From: Candidatus Sericytochromatia bacterium
GTDB taxonomy: Bacteria; Cyanobacteriota; Sericytochromatia; JACMPN01
Length of the DNA: 10,523 nt
Assembly: GCA_014377495.1 (NCBI GenBank)
Contig: JACMPN010000411.1
Coordinates: 1 to 10,523, forward strand
Reading direction: 5' to 3'
Part shown: in pieces, positions 1-6,027 of the stretch
How the letters are laid out: each line of letters opens with the position of its first letter
Position numbering within the stretch: position 1 is the stretch's first letter
Program-made: the position numbers and the translations under genes
Notes under the pieces: generated by a model
Database searches by the model: none
What the model was told of the DNA's origin: nothing
The model's input: only the letters and a program-made list of their open reading frames with translations

Positions 1-140
1 CGCTCGGAGACAAAGGCGCCGTCCTACGGGTGATCGCCCGTCACGTCGTCCACCGCGATCATTAGGCGGGGATGAGCGGGATGTCCAAAAAGATCTGTCC
101 CGGTAAATTCACCGGCATGGTCGCCCAAAGGAACAGCCTC
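1..140. other. Unassigned left edge
   Basis: No gene is supported here. A plus-strand frame is open from base 3 to a stop at 63-65 and could be the last 20 codons of a gene outside the window, but it is too short to recognise. An inverted repeat TGATCGC (31-37) / GCGATCA (55-61) with a 17-base spacer has no T-tract after it, so I do not call it a terminator. Confidence 0.3.
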
Positions 141-1571
141 TTATGGGAGGGCGGGTTGGTTGGCTATGCCCACCTGATTGCGGCCGGCGTGCTTGGCCGC
201 ATAGAGTCCTTCGTCGGCAAAGCGGATCAGGTCCGTGGCCGTGTCCCCGTCGTGCGGGAACGTGGCGACGCCGATGCTGACCGTGATCGGCACGAGCGCT
301 TTGGCGGTCGGCAAATCGATCGGGTCATTGGCAAACAGGGCGCAGAGTCGTTCTGCGACGAGCACGGCCCGGTCATTGGCGGTCTCCAACAACTGGATGG
401 CGAACTCCTCGCCGCCGTAGCGGGAGATGATGTCCGTGCCGCGCAGGGTGACTCGCAGCTTTTTGGCGACGGAGCGCAAGACCCGGTCACCGGCCTGGTG
501 GCCATAGGTGTCGTTGAACTGCTTGAAATGGTCGATGTCGATCATCAGCAGACTGAAGGGCCGCATGTAGCGGCGGGCGATATCGATGTTGTGCTGCAGC
601 CGGTCGTGGAAATAGCGGTGGTTGTACAGCCCGGTCAGCCCATCGGTGATGGCCATCTGGTTCAGTTTTTGATGCAGCTTGGCGTTTTCGATGGCCGAGG
701 CGATGTGCGGGGCGAGGACGTTGACGAAGTCCGTCGTGGCCAGCGGTACGCTGCCGCCCCGGTCCCCGATGACGAGGACGCCCATGGTGTGGTTGCCCTT
801 GATCAACGGGAAGATGGCCAGCGAATCGGCCAGGGCGGCCACCTCGCGCAGATCGGCCGTCTCGTCGCCCCGCGAGGCGATGCGGTCGACGCGGACAAAA
901 TGGCTGTTCATGACGGCACGGGGCAGCCAGCCGCCCGGGGGAGTCCGGTAGCCGGGCTGGACGGAGAGGCCGTGGCCGGCCCGCAGCTCCAGCTCGTCGT
1001 CGCTGTTCTGGGTGAAAATGGCGCAATAGCTCAGGTCGAGCAGGCCAGCCAAGCCGTCGACGGTGGCAGTGAAGACGGGCTCCTCCTCGAGGGAGGCGTT
1101 GACGTACATGCTCAGCTCATGGAGGGCATACAGCTCGGCCCGGGCCTGGTCGTGCAGCTCCTGGAAGTAGTTGAGGCGGCCGGTGCGCTGCTCGAACTCA
1201 TACTCGAGGTGGAAGTTCAGCTGTTGCAGGTACTGGATCTGCTGGCTCTGGTGGGTCAGCCGGTCCTGGAGCAACTGGTGGTCCAGGCCGGCGAACAGGT
1301 CGGTGAGGTCATGACCGCTCACCTCGGCGAGCTGGTCCCGGCAGACGGCGACGGCAGGCCCGATCGCCTCCCACGGGTCCCGCATGTGCAACGGGTTGGC
1401 GCGGGCCCGGTGGGAGTAGAGGTTGCGCCAAAAGACCCTGACTTCTTCGACGTTGCCCGACAGCAAGGCGTCGCCGGCATGGGTCAAAGCGGACAATTCG
1501 GGATCGGAGAGGGGCGGCAACTGTTTTTGCGTAAAGACGTCATTAACAGCGCTCAACCAGTCAGCGGGCAA
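141..1571 (-). CDS. GAF-GGDEF diguanylate cyclase
   Basis: The 476-residue protein most likely makes cyclic di-GMP from two GTP in the cytoplasm. No signal peptide or membrane segment is visible. Residues 1-100 are an unrecognised, mostly helical region. Residues 100-150 are Gln/Leu/Glu-rich and look like a coiled coil. A GAF sensor domain spans about 150-300. The GGDEF domain spans about 305-468, with the metal-binding Asp in MIDID (D345), the active-site loop GGEEF (386-390) and a canonical inhibitory site RGTD (377-380) five residues before it. The cyclase therefore looks catalytically intact and subject to product inhibition. The start is TTG. A GGGAG sequence lies 7 bases upstream, and no ATG or GTG occurs between it and the upstream in-frame stop. 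It is transcribed away from the cobalamin/transsulfuration operon. The GAF ligand cannot be read from the sequence. Confidence 0.93.
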   Translation of the reverse strand: MPADWLSAVNDVFTQKQLPPLSDPELSALTHAGDALLSGNVEEVRVFWRNLYSHRARANPLHMRDPWEAIGPAVAVCRDQLAEVSGHDLTDLFAGLDHQLLQDRLTHQSQQIQYLQQLNFHLEYEFEQRTGRLNYFQELHDQARAELYALHELSMYVNASLEEEPVFTATVDGLAGLLDLSYCAIFTQNSDDELELRAGHGLSVQPGYRTPPGGWLPRAVMNSHFVRVDRIASRGDETADLREVAALADSLAIFPLIKGNHTMGVLVIGDRGGSVPLATTDFVNVLAPHIASAIENAKLHQKLNQMAITDGLTGLYNHRYFHDRLQHNIDIARRYMRPFSLLMIDIDHFKQFNDTYGHQAGDRVLRSVAKKLRVTLRGTDIISRYGGEEFAIQLLETANDRAVLVAERLCALFANDPIDLPTAKALVPITVSIGVATFPHDGDTATDLIRFADEGLYAAKHAGRNQVGIANQPALP

Positions 1572-1624
1572 GATAAGGCTCCCATGGCCGTAGCAGGACT
1601 GAACTCTGTCAGAGACGGAACTCA

Positions 1625-1630
1625 GGTCAA
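1625..1630 (-). promoter_or_regulatory. Possible -35 element for the cyclase gene
   Basis: TTGACC on the minus strand matches the TTGACA consensus at five of six positions. A weak -10 candidate, CAGAGT, follows after 16 bases and matches TATAAT at only three positions. This would give a leader of roughly 30 bases before the TTG start. It is tentative because the -10 is poor. Confidence 0.22.
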
Positions 1631-1639
1631 TGGTAAACT
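1631..1639 (+). promoter_or_regulatory. Possible extended -10 of the cobalamin/transsulfuration operon
   Basis: TGG followed by TAAACT resembles an extended -10 (TGn plus four of six matches to TATAAT). No good -35 is seen. If used, the mRNA leader before the GTG at 1757 would be about 110 bases and would contain the hairpin at 1695-1718. This is inference from motif matching only. Confidence 0.22.
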
Positions 1640-1694
1640 ATCGTGGGGCCGTCGCTCAAGGTTGGTGAACGGCTGACATATCTCTGTATGGGAC

Positions 1695-1718
1695 GAAACG
1701 GGCGACCCGGCCTGTTTC
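1695..1718 (+). promoter_or_regulatory. Leader hairpin before the cobalamin-binding gene
   Basis: Bases 1695-1703 pair with 1710-1718 to give nine base pairs, including one G-U wobble, closed by the six-base loop GACCCG. A second GTTTC at 1726-1730 could compete for the GAAAC arm at 1695-1699, which gives an alternative fold. No T-run follows directly, so it does not look like a simple terminator. I do not see the conserved B12-box or a SAM-riboswitch core. The hairpin lies 26 bases upstream of the ribosome binding site. Confidence 0.35.
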
Positions 1719-1756
1719 ACACGAAGTTTCCCCTACCCGATTCCGAGGAAGGTACC

Positions 1757-2203
1757 GTGGACGCTACTGACCCTCAGACGACGCTGCAACGCCGCATTCG
1801 CGTCTTGATAGGTAAGCCGGGGCTCGATGGCCATGACCGGGGCGCCAAAGTGGTGGCCCGGGCCTTGCGCGATGCCGGCATGGAAGTGATTTACTCCGGT
1901 TTGCACCGGACGCCCGAGGAGATCGTCGCCATGGCGATCGAGGAGGACGTGGATGCGATTGGTTTGAGCATCCACTCCGGGGCCCACATGACTCTCTTTC
2001 CCCGGGTGATGGCCCTGCCCAAAGCGCAGGGCGCCGAGGACATCCTGCTGTTCGGCGGCGGGATCATCCCCGAGGCGGACCGGGCGACGTTGCAGGCAGG
2101 CGGGGTGGCGGCGATCTTCGGTCCCGGCGACCCGACGTCTGCTGCGGTAGCCTTCCTTGAAAGCCACTGTCGGAAAGAGGGGACCATCCATGCCCGTGCA
2201 TGA
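1757..2203 (+). CDS. Stand-alone cobalamin-binding domain protein, methylmalonyl-CoA mutase C-terminal type
   Basis: The 148-residue protein is essentially one B12-binding Rossmann-like domain of the kind found at the C-terminus or as the small subunit of methylmalonyl-CoA mutases. The DxHxxG motif is present as DGHDRG (D24 to G29), where the His is expected to be the lower axial ligand of cobalt. FGGGI (99-103) matches the Gly-rich segment that holds the nucleotide tail. The usual SxL motif reads S71-I-H73, so its Leu is replaced by His. I chose the GTG at 1757 because GAGGAAGG (1745-1752) sits just upstream and family members begin close to the RVLIGKPGLDGHD strand. An upstream in-frame start would add a 38-residue tail unlike the family. 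No mutase catalytic subunit or MeaB-type GTPase is in the window. The stop lies inside the next gene, so the two are probably co-translated. It may serve a mutase encoded elsewhere or be a cobalamin carrier or sensor. Confidence 0.88.
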   Translation: MDATDPQTTLQRRIRVLIGKPGLDGHDRGAKVVARALRDAGMEVIYSGLHRTPEEIVAMAIEEDVDAIGLSIHSGAHMTLFPRVMALPKAQGAEDILLFGGGIIPEADRATLQAGGVAAIFGPGDPTSAAVAFLESHCRKEGTIHARA

Positions 2204-3542
2204 GACGATTTTGGAATTGATCGGCAACACACCGCTGGTCCGTCTGCGGCGGGTCACCCGCGGCATCAAGGCGACCGTGCTGGCCAAGGTGGAGACGCTG
2301 AATCCGGGTGGCTCCGTCAAGGACCGCATTGCCATGCAGATCGTCGCCGACGCCGAAAACGCCGGTCTGCTGCAGGCCGGCGGGACGATCGTCGAGGCCA
2401 CGGCCGGCAACACGGGCGTCGGTCTGGCGCTGGTGGCGGCGATCAAGGGGTACCGTTGCATCTTCGTCATGCCCGACAAGATGAGTGAAGACAAGATCCG
2501 GCTGCTGCGGGCCTACGGGGCCGACGTCGTGATCACACCCTCGTCGGTGGCCCACGACTCGCCCGACTCTTACACGAGTGTCGCCAAGCGGCTGGCTGCG
2601 GAGACGCCCGGCGGCTTTCTGGCGAACCAGTTCTACAACAACTCGAACCCGGACGCGCACTACCGGACGACGGGGCCCGAGATCTGGGAGCAGTCCGACG
2701 GCAAAGTGGACATGTTCGTCGCCGGTGCCGGCACGGGCGGCACGCTGACGGGTGTCGGCCGCTACCTCAAAGAGCACAATCCCCACTGTCAGATCGTCCT
2801 CGCCGATCCCGAGGGTTCGACGCTTTCCGGGGACCATGCCCGTCCCTACAAGGTGGAAGGCATCGGTCAGGACTATATTCCCGGCACCCTCGACATGTCC
2901 GTCATCGACCGCTTTGAGCGCGTCACCGACAAGGACGCCTTCCTGATGGCCCGGCGGGTCACCCGCGAAGAGGGGATCATGATGGGCGGCAGCTCCGGCA
3001 CTGCCGTGGTGGCCGCCTTGCGGGCGGCAAGAGAGCTCGAGGCGGGCCAGACCTGCGTCGTCCTCATCTCGGACACGGGCCGCAACTACATGACCAAGGT
3101 CTTCTCCGACGACTGGATGAAGGAAAACGGCTTCCTTGAGGCGACGATGCCCACGCGGGTCGCTGACATCCTCGGCCTCAAGCACGGCAACCTGCCCCCG
3201 ATGGTGGCCGTCCAGGCCGACCAGCCGGTGCATCAGGCCGTGCAGGTGATGCGCGAGCATGGCATCTCGCAGTTGCCGGTCATGAAGGGCAGCGAACTGA
3301 TCGGCAGCCTCATCGAGAGTGCGCTGATGAATCAGGTGTTCAGCGACATCAGCCTCACCGGCAAGCCCGTCGCCCACGTGATGAGCGAGCCGTTCCCGAT
3401 GCTGGACCGGCAGGCACCGATCGAAGGGCTTTACCAGGCCCTTAGCGCGGGCAGCCAGGCGGTGATCGTCACCGACATCGACGTGCCGATCGCCGTGCTC
3501 ACCAAGATGGATCTGATCAACTTTCTGGCAGGAGTCCGCTAG
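2190..3542 (+). CDS. cbs: Cystathionine beta-synthase with C-terminal CBS-domain pair
   Basis: The 450-residue PLP enzyme is predicted to join homocysteine with serine, or with O-acetylserine as in MccA-type enzymes, to form cystathionine, the first step of reverse transsulfuration. The catalytic fold II core spans about 1-315. K44 in GGSVKDR is the Schiff-base lysine, TAGNTG (71-76) is the substrate loop, GTGGT (181-185) is the phosphate-binding loop, and SSGTA (268-272) follows. Two CBS motifs at about 336-385 and 395-447 form a Bateman module that usually binds adenosyl ligands such as SAM or AMP. There is no N-terminal haem domain, as is usual in bacteria. The ATG at 2190 overlaps the end of the cobalamin-binding gene by 14 bases and has GAGGGG (2177-2182) seven bases upstream. 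A start at 2157 would add 11 residues ahead of the conserved N-terminus. A CBS-domain cysteine synthase is the main alternative, but the match along the chain and the downstream lyase gene favour cystathionine beta-synthase. Confidence 0.92.
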   Translation: MPVHETILELIGNTPLVRLRRVTRGIKATVLAKVETLNPGGSVKDRIAMQIVADAENAGLLQAGGTIVEATAGNTGVGLALVAAIKGYRCIFVMPDKMSEDKIRLLRAYGADVVITPSSVAHDSPDSYTSVAKRLAAETPGGFLANQFYNNSNPDAHYRTTGPEIWEQSDGKVDMFVAGAGTGGTLTGVGRYLKEHNPHCQIVLADPEGSTLSGDHARPYKVEGIGQDYIPGTLDMSVIDRFERVTDKDAFLMARRVTREEGIMMGGSSGTAVVAALRAARELEAGQTCVVLISDTGRNYMTKVFSDDWMKENGFLEATMPTRVADILGLKHGNLPPMVAVQADQPVHQAVQVMREHGISQLPVMKGSELIGSLIESALMNQVFSDISLTGKPVAHVMSEPFPMLDRQAPIEGLYQALSAGSQAVIVTDIDVPIAVLTKMDLINFLAGVR

Positions 3543-4687
3543 TGAAATTCGCCACCCGCGCCATCCATGTCGGCCAGGAGGCCGATCCGACCACTGGCGC
3601 CACGATCGTGCCGATCTACCAGACGAGCACGTACACCCAGGAAGCCATCGGCCAGCACAAGGGGTACGAGTACTCGCGGACCGGCAATCCCACCCGCACG
3701 GCCTTGGAGCAGTGCCTGGCTTCGCTCGAAGAGGCCAGGTTCGGGCTCTGCTTCAGCTCGGGGATGGGCGCCACCACGACCGTGCTGATGTGCCTGAAGG
3801 CCGGTGACCACGTCGTCGCCTCCGACGACGTCTACGGCGGCACCTACCGGTTGTTCCAGAAGGTGCTCACCGAGTTCGGCCTGAGCTTCACCTTCGTCGA
3901 TGCCCGGGACCTGGCCAGCGTCAAAGCGGCGATGACCGATCGCACCAAGCTCGTCTGGCTGGAGACGCCGACCAACCCGCTGTTGCGCCTGGCGGACATC
4001 CCGGCCATCGCCGCCATCACCCGTCAGCACGGGGCCTCGTTGTGCGTGGACAACACCTTTGCCAGTCCCTACCTGCAGACGCCCCTGGACCTGGGGGCCG
4101 ATCTCGTCGTGCACAGCACGACGAAGTACATCGGCGGCCATTCGGACGTCGTCGGCGGGGCGATCATGACCAACGACGAGACCTGGCACACGGCCCTCAA
4201 GTTCCGCCAGAACAGCATGGGGGCGACTCCGGGACCGTTTGACTGCTGGCTGACGCTGCGCGGGGTGAAGACCCTGGCCTTGCGGATGAAGCAGCACGAG
4301 ATCAACGCCAATGCCGTGGCCCAGTTCCTCCGCTCCCACCCGCTGGTCACTGTGGTGCACTATCCGGGCTTGGCGGAGCACCCCCAGCACGAGCTGGCCA
4401 AGCGGCAGATGCGGGGCTTCGGCGGGATGATCTCCTTTGAGGTGGTCGGCGGCCTGGACGGCGGCAAGCAGGTCGTCACCCGGACGGAGCTGGTCGCCCT
4501 GGCGGAGGGCCTGGGCGGCGCCGAGTCGCTCATCGGGCATCCGGCGACGATGACCCACCTGGCGATCCCGGCCGACGAGCGGCGGGCCCGTGGGGTGACG
4601 GACGGTTTGATCCGGCTCTCGGTGGGTATCGAGGATACCGAGGATCTGATCGAGGATTTGCGGCAGGCTTTGGCCGTGCTCGGGTAA
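3542..4687 (+). CDS. Cystathionine gamma-lyase (or gamma-synthase) family PLP enzyme
   Basis: The 381-residue protein is a full-length member of the Cys/Met metabolism PLP family. Next to cystathionine beta-synthase it most likely splits cystathionine into cysteine, 2-oxobutyrate and ammonia. Visible motifs are YEYSRTGNPT (42-51) for cofactor phosphate contact across the dimer, Y98 in DDVYGG stacking on PLP, D170 in CVDNTFASP, the Schiff-base K195 in HSTTKYIGGHSD, and R358 in IRLSVG for the substrate carboxylate. The ESL..HPATMTH segment (328-339) has Gly at the place where lyases such as the human enzyme carry a specificity Glu, so gamma-synthase activity cannot be excluded. Translation starts at a GTG that shares one base with the TAG of the previous gene. 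GGAG (3531-3534) lies seven bases upstream, so translation is probably coupled. Confidence 0.9.
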   Translation: MKFATRAIHVGQEADPTTGATIVPIYQTSTYTQEAIGQHKGYEYSRTGNPTRTALEQCLASLEEARFGLCFSSGMGATTTVLMCLKAGDHVVASDDVYGGTYRLFQKVLTEFGLSFTFVDARDLASVKAAMTDRTKLVWLETPTNPLLRLADIPAIAAITRQHGASLCVDNTFASPYLQTPLDLGADLVVHSTTKYIGGHSDVVGGAIMTNDETWHTALKFRQNSMGATPGPFDCWLTLRGVKTLALRMKQHEINANAVAQFLRSHPLVTVVHYPGLAEHPQHELAKRQMRGFGGMISFEVVGGLDGGKQVVTRTELVALAEGLGGAESLIGHPATMTHLAIPADERRARGVTDGLIRLSVGIEDTEDLIEDLRQALAVLG

Positions 4688-4700
4688 GGACTTGGTTCCA

Positions 4701-5294
4701 ATGGATAGCGCTTCAGTGAAAAGGGGCGGCAGCGGCATGACGGCAACGACGGTGGGTAAAGTGTTTCAGACGATTTCCCTGAGTGATGGACGCACCTGTG
4801 CGATCCGGGTGGTGCAGCCGGACGAGGCGCAAGCCTACGTCACGTTCATGCAGCAGTTGTTCAGCGAGAGCAACCACTTTTTCAGCAAGGACGCGGCGGA
4901 CATGACGGTGGCCCAGGCCCATGATTTCATCGAATCGGAAAACCGGCGGGGCAAGATGTTCGGCGCCTACGTCGACGGCGAGCTGCTGGGCCATCTGGGG
5001 ATCGCCCGCCATGCGCCGGCCCGCCGCAACCATGTCGCCACGCTGTCGATGGGGCTGCTTTCCGCCCTGCAGCGTCAGGGCATCGGCAAGGCGTTGGTTG
5101 CCGAGGCCCTCGCCTGGGCCGAGGGCAAGGGCACCATCGAAAAGGTGCCGCTCTACGTCCGCAGCCACAACACGCCGGCCATCAGCCTATATCAAAAACT
5201 GGGCTTCATCGAGGAAGGCCGGCGGGTCAAGGAATGGCGCGTCGACGGGCAGTACGTCGATGAAGTCATCATGTACAAGTGGTTGTCCCGGTAG
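4701..5294 (+). CDS. GNAT family N-acetyltransferase
   Basis: This is a single GNAT domain of 197 residues that transfers an acetyl group from acetyl-CoA to an amine; the substrate is unknown. The acetyl-CoA loop is QRQGIGK (124-130), following the LSMGLL strand. The C-terminal motif N157..A160..LY.KLGF (to 169) and the tail ending VDEVIMYKW are typical of small RimI/PhnO-like acetyltransferases. The start is uncertain. The ATG at 4701 has AGGA (4687-4690) ten bases upstream, overlapping the previous stop. The ATG at 4737 has AGGGG about ten bases upstream and would give 185 residues, still with the whole domain. The gap to the preceding gene is 13 bases, so it is probably the last gene of the operon. 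Nothing in it points to a direct role in sulfur metabolism. Confidence 0.88.
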   Translation: MDSASVKRGGSGMTATTVGKVFQTISLSDGRTCAIRVVQPDEAQAYVTFMQQLFSESNHFFSKDAADMTVAQAHDFIESENRRGKMFGAYVDGELLGHLGIARHAPARRNHVATLSMGLLSALQRQGIGKALVAEALAWAEGKGTIEKVPLYVRSHNTPAISLYQKLGFIEEGRRVKEWRVDGQYVDEVIMYKWLSR

Positions 5295-5332
5295 GGTCCA
5301 TGGCACACCGCCTTTGGGCCGAACCCCTCCTA

Positions 5333-5348
5333 AGGTCCATGAGGACCT
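5333..5348. other. Perfect short hairpin after the acetyltransferase gene
   Basis: AGGTCC (5333-5338) and GGACCT (5343-5348) form a six-base-pair stem with the loop ATGA, 39 bases after the acetyltransferase stop. No T-tract follows on the plus strand, so it is at best a weak or Rho-assisted stop or an mRNA 3' stabiliser. GGTCCATG also occurs as a direct repeat at 5295-5302 and 5334-5341. Confidence 0.3.
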
Positions 5349-5455
5349 GTCGTCGGGAACCGTCCCAAATCCGGCGCACCCTGAACCCCACCGGAACAAC
5401 CACTGAGGGTTCCACTGGGTGCATATGAGTGCCCTGGCGTTCCTTCAGAAATAAG

Positions 5456-5484
5456 GAGGGAACCGAACGTCCCCTTCGGCCCTC
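5456..5484 (-). terminator. Probable terminator of the TerB-like gene
   Basis: GAGGG (5456-5460) pairs with CCCTC (5480-5484), and CCGAA (5463-5467) pairs with TTCGG (5475-5479). This gives ten pairs with an AA bulge and a seven-base loop. Read on the minus strand, the stem is followed by CTTATTT, a short T-rich stretch, about 50 bases after the TerB-like stop. It lies between converging genes, so it may also slow plus-strand transcription, where no T-run is present. Confidence 0.45.
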
Positions 5485-5501
5485 AGTCAACGCATGTTCA
5501 G

Positions 5502-5511
5502 ACGCATGCGT
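5502..5511. repeat. Ten-base perfect palindrome
   Basis: ACGCATGCGT is a perfect palindrome. Its half-site CGCATG is repeated ten bases earlier at 5491-5496. It lies in the convergent gap just past the end of the TerB-like gene. No function is visible; it may be chance in GC-rich DNA. Confidence 0.3.
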
Positions 5512-5533
5512 GCCATGGTGTGCGGGATTCCGC

Positions 5534-5932
5534 TTAGAGGCTGGCGATCTGGGCGTCGCTAAGTCCGAATATGCGCTGAATGGCGGCCAGCAGGGCCGCC
5601 TCCCGCCCGTCGACATGGCCGTCGGCACCGCTGAGTTCCCAGGCCAGTTGATAGGCCCGCAGACGGGCTGCCTCGTCCAGGACACCCTTCAGGCGCTCCA
5701 GATGGCCTTCGACACCGCCCTCGAATGTGAGGTTGCCGGTCTGCTGGGCCAGGCGGAACAGATGGGCATTGCCGATCTCGTCGAACGGCGCCTGATGTTC
5801 GATGGTTTCCATGAACTGCAGAATCTCGTCGTGATCGATGGTGCCGTCCGCCCGGATCATCAGCGTCATTATCTCCAACAGGGCGGTGACGTGCTCGACG
5901 GCAGGGCCGGCGGGAAACGGGGAATCGGTCAT
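5534..5932 (-). CDS. TerB-like helical protein
   Basis: The 132-residue protein is soluble and probably all-helical. Two copies of an acidic pattern stand out: ADGTIDHDE (28-36) near the N-terminus and ADGHVDGRE (103-111) near the C-terminus. This is the hallmark of TerB/TerB-like domains, in which the acidic residues can bind a metal ion. The protein lacks membrane segments and a signal peptide. Its length fits a bare TerB domain with nothing attached. No other tellurite-resistance or Ter stress genes are nearby, so a tellurite role should not be assumed; many stand-alone homologues have no assigned role. The ATG at 5932 has AAGGAA (5944-5949) upstream at a rather long spacing of about 11 bases. 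An extended -10-like motif and a short leader hairpin lie further upstream, which suggests its own promoter. Confidence 0.72.
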   Translation of the reverse strand: MTDSPFPAGPAVEHVTALLEIMTLMIRADGTIDHDEILQFMETIEHQAPFDEIGNAHLFRLAQQTGNLTFEGGVEGHLERLKGVLDEAARLRAYQLAWELSGADGHVDGREAALLAAIQRIFGLSDAQIASL

Positions 5933-5953
5933 GGCTGGCGCGTTCCTTCTGAC

Positions 5954-5966
5954 GGGGCGAAGCCCC
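5954..5966 (-). promoter_or_regulatory. Leader hairpin before the TerB-like gene
   Basis: GGGGC (5954-5958) and GCCCC (5962-5966) form a five-base-pair GC stem with a three-base loop. It lies just upstream of the ribosome binding site and downstream of the putative -10. It could affect translation, but no ligand-binding architecture is visible. Confidence 0.25.
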
Positions 5967-5977
5967 AGGGTGAACGG

Positions 5978-5986
5978 GTTTTAACA
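5978..5986 (-). promoter_or_regulatory. Putative extended -10 of the TerB-like gene
   Basis: On the minus strand the sequence TGT-TAAAAC fits an extended -10 (TGn followed by TAAAAC, four of six matches to TATAAT). No convincing -35 lies 16-18 bases upstream. The leader would be about 40 bases. The octamer TGTTAAAA is also found upstream of the epimerase gene at 7115-7122. Confidence 0.35.
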
Positions 5987-6027
5987 GTGTAACCGCACCG
6001 GTTTATGGGCCGGTCCGTGGGAAGTGC

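Noticed and set aside
72..1676. A 534-codon plus-strand open frame opposite the diguanylate cyclase
   Set aside because: The translation is Gly/Val/Asp/Gln-rich without domain motifs. The minus strand holds a complete GAF-GGDEF protein with GGEEF and RxxD. The frame is an antisense shadow typical of GC-rich DNA.
1640..1756. A cobalamin or SAM riboswitch in the operon leader
   Set aside because: No B12-box or SAM-I core was found. Only a simple hairpin with a possible alternative arm is visible.
1643..1756. An N-terminal extension of the cobalamin-binding protein from an upstream in-frame start
   Set aside because: The extra residues are unlike the family, and GAGGAAGG directly precedes the GTG at 1757.
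2064..4738. Long minus-strand open frames opposite the cystathionine enzymes (437 and 399 codons)
   Set aside because: They are His/Arg/Gly-rich without recognisable motifs and lie fully opposite well-recognised PLP enzymes.
5534..5932. A tellurite-resistance locus
   Set aside because: Only a lone TerB-like domain is present; no TerC, TerD, TerZ or TehB-like genes are near.
5429..5992. A 187-codon plus-strand frame over the TerB-like gene
   Set aside because: It has no domain signature, while the opposite strand shows paired ADGxIDxxE motifs, a ribosome binding site and a promoter-like element.
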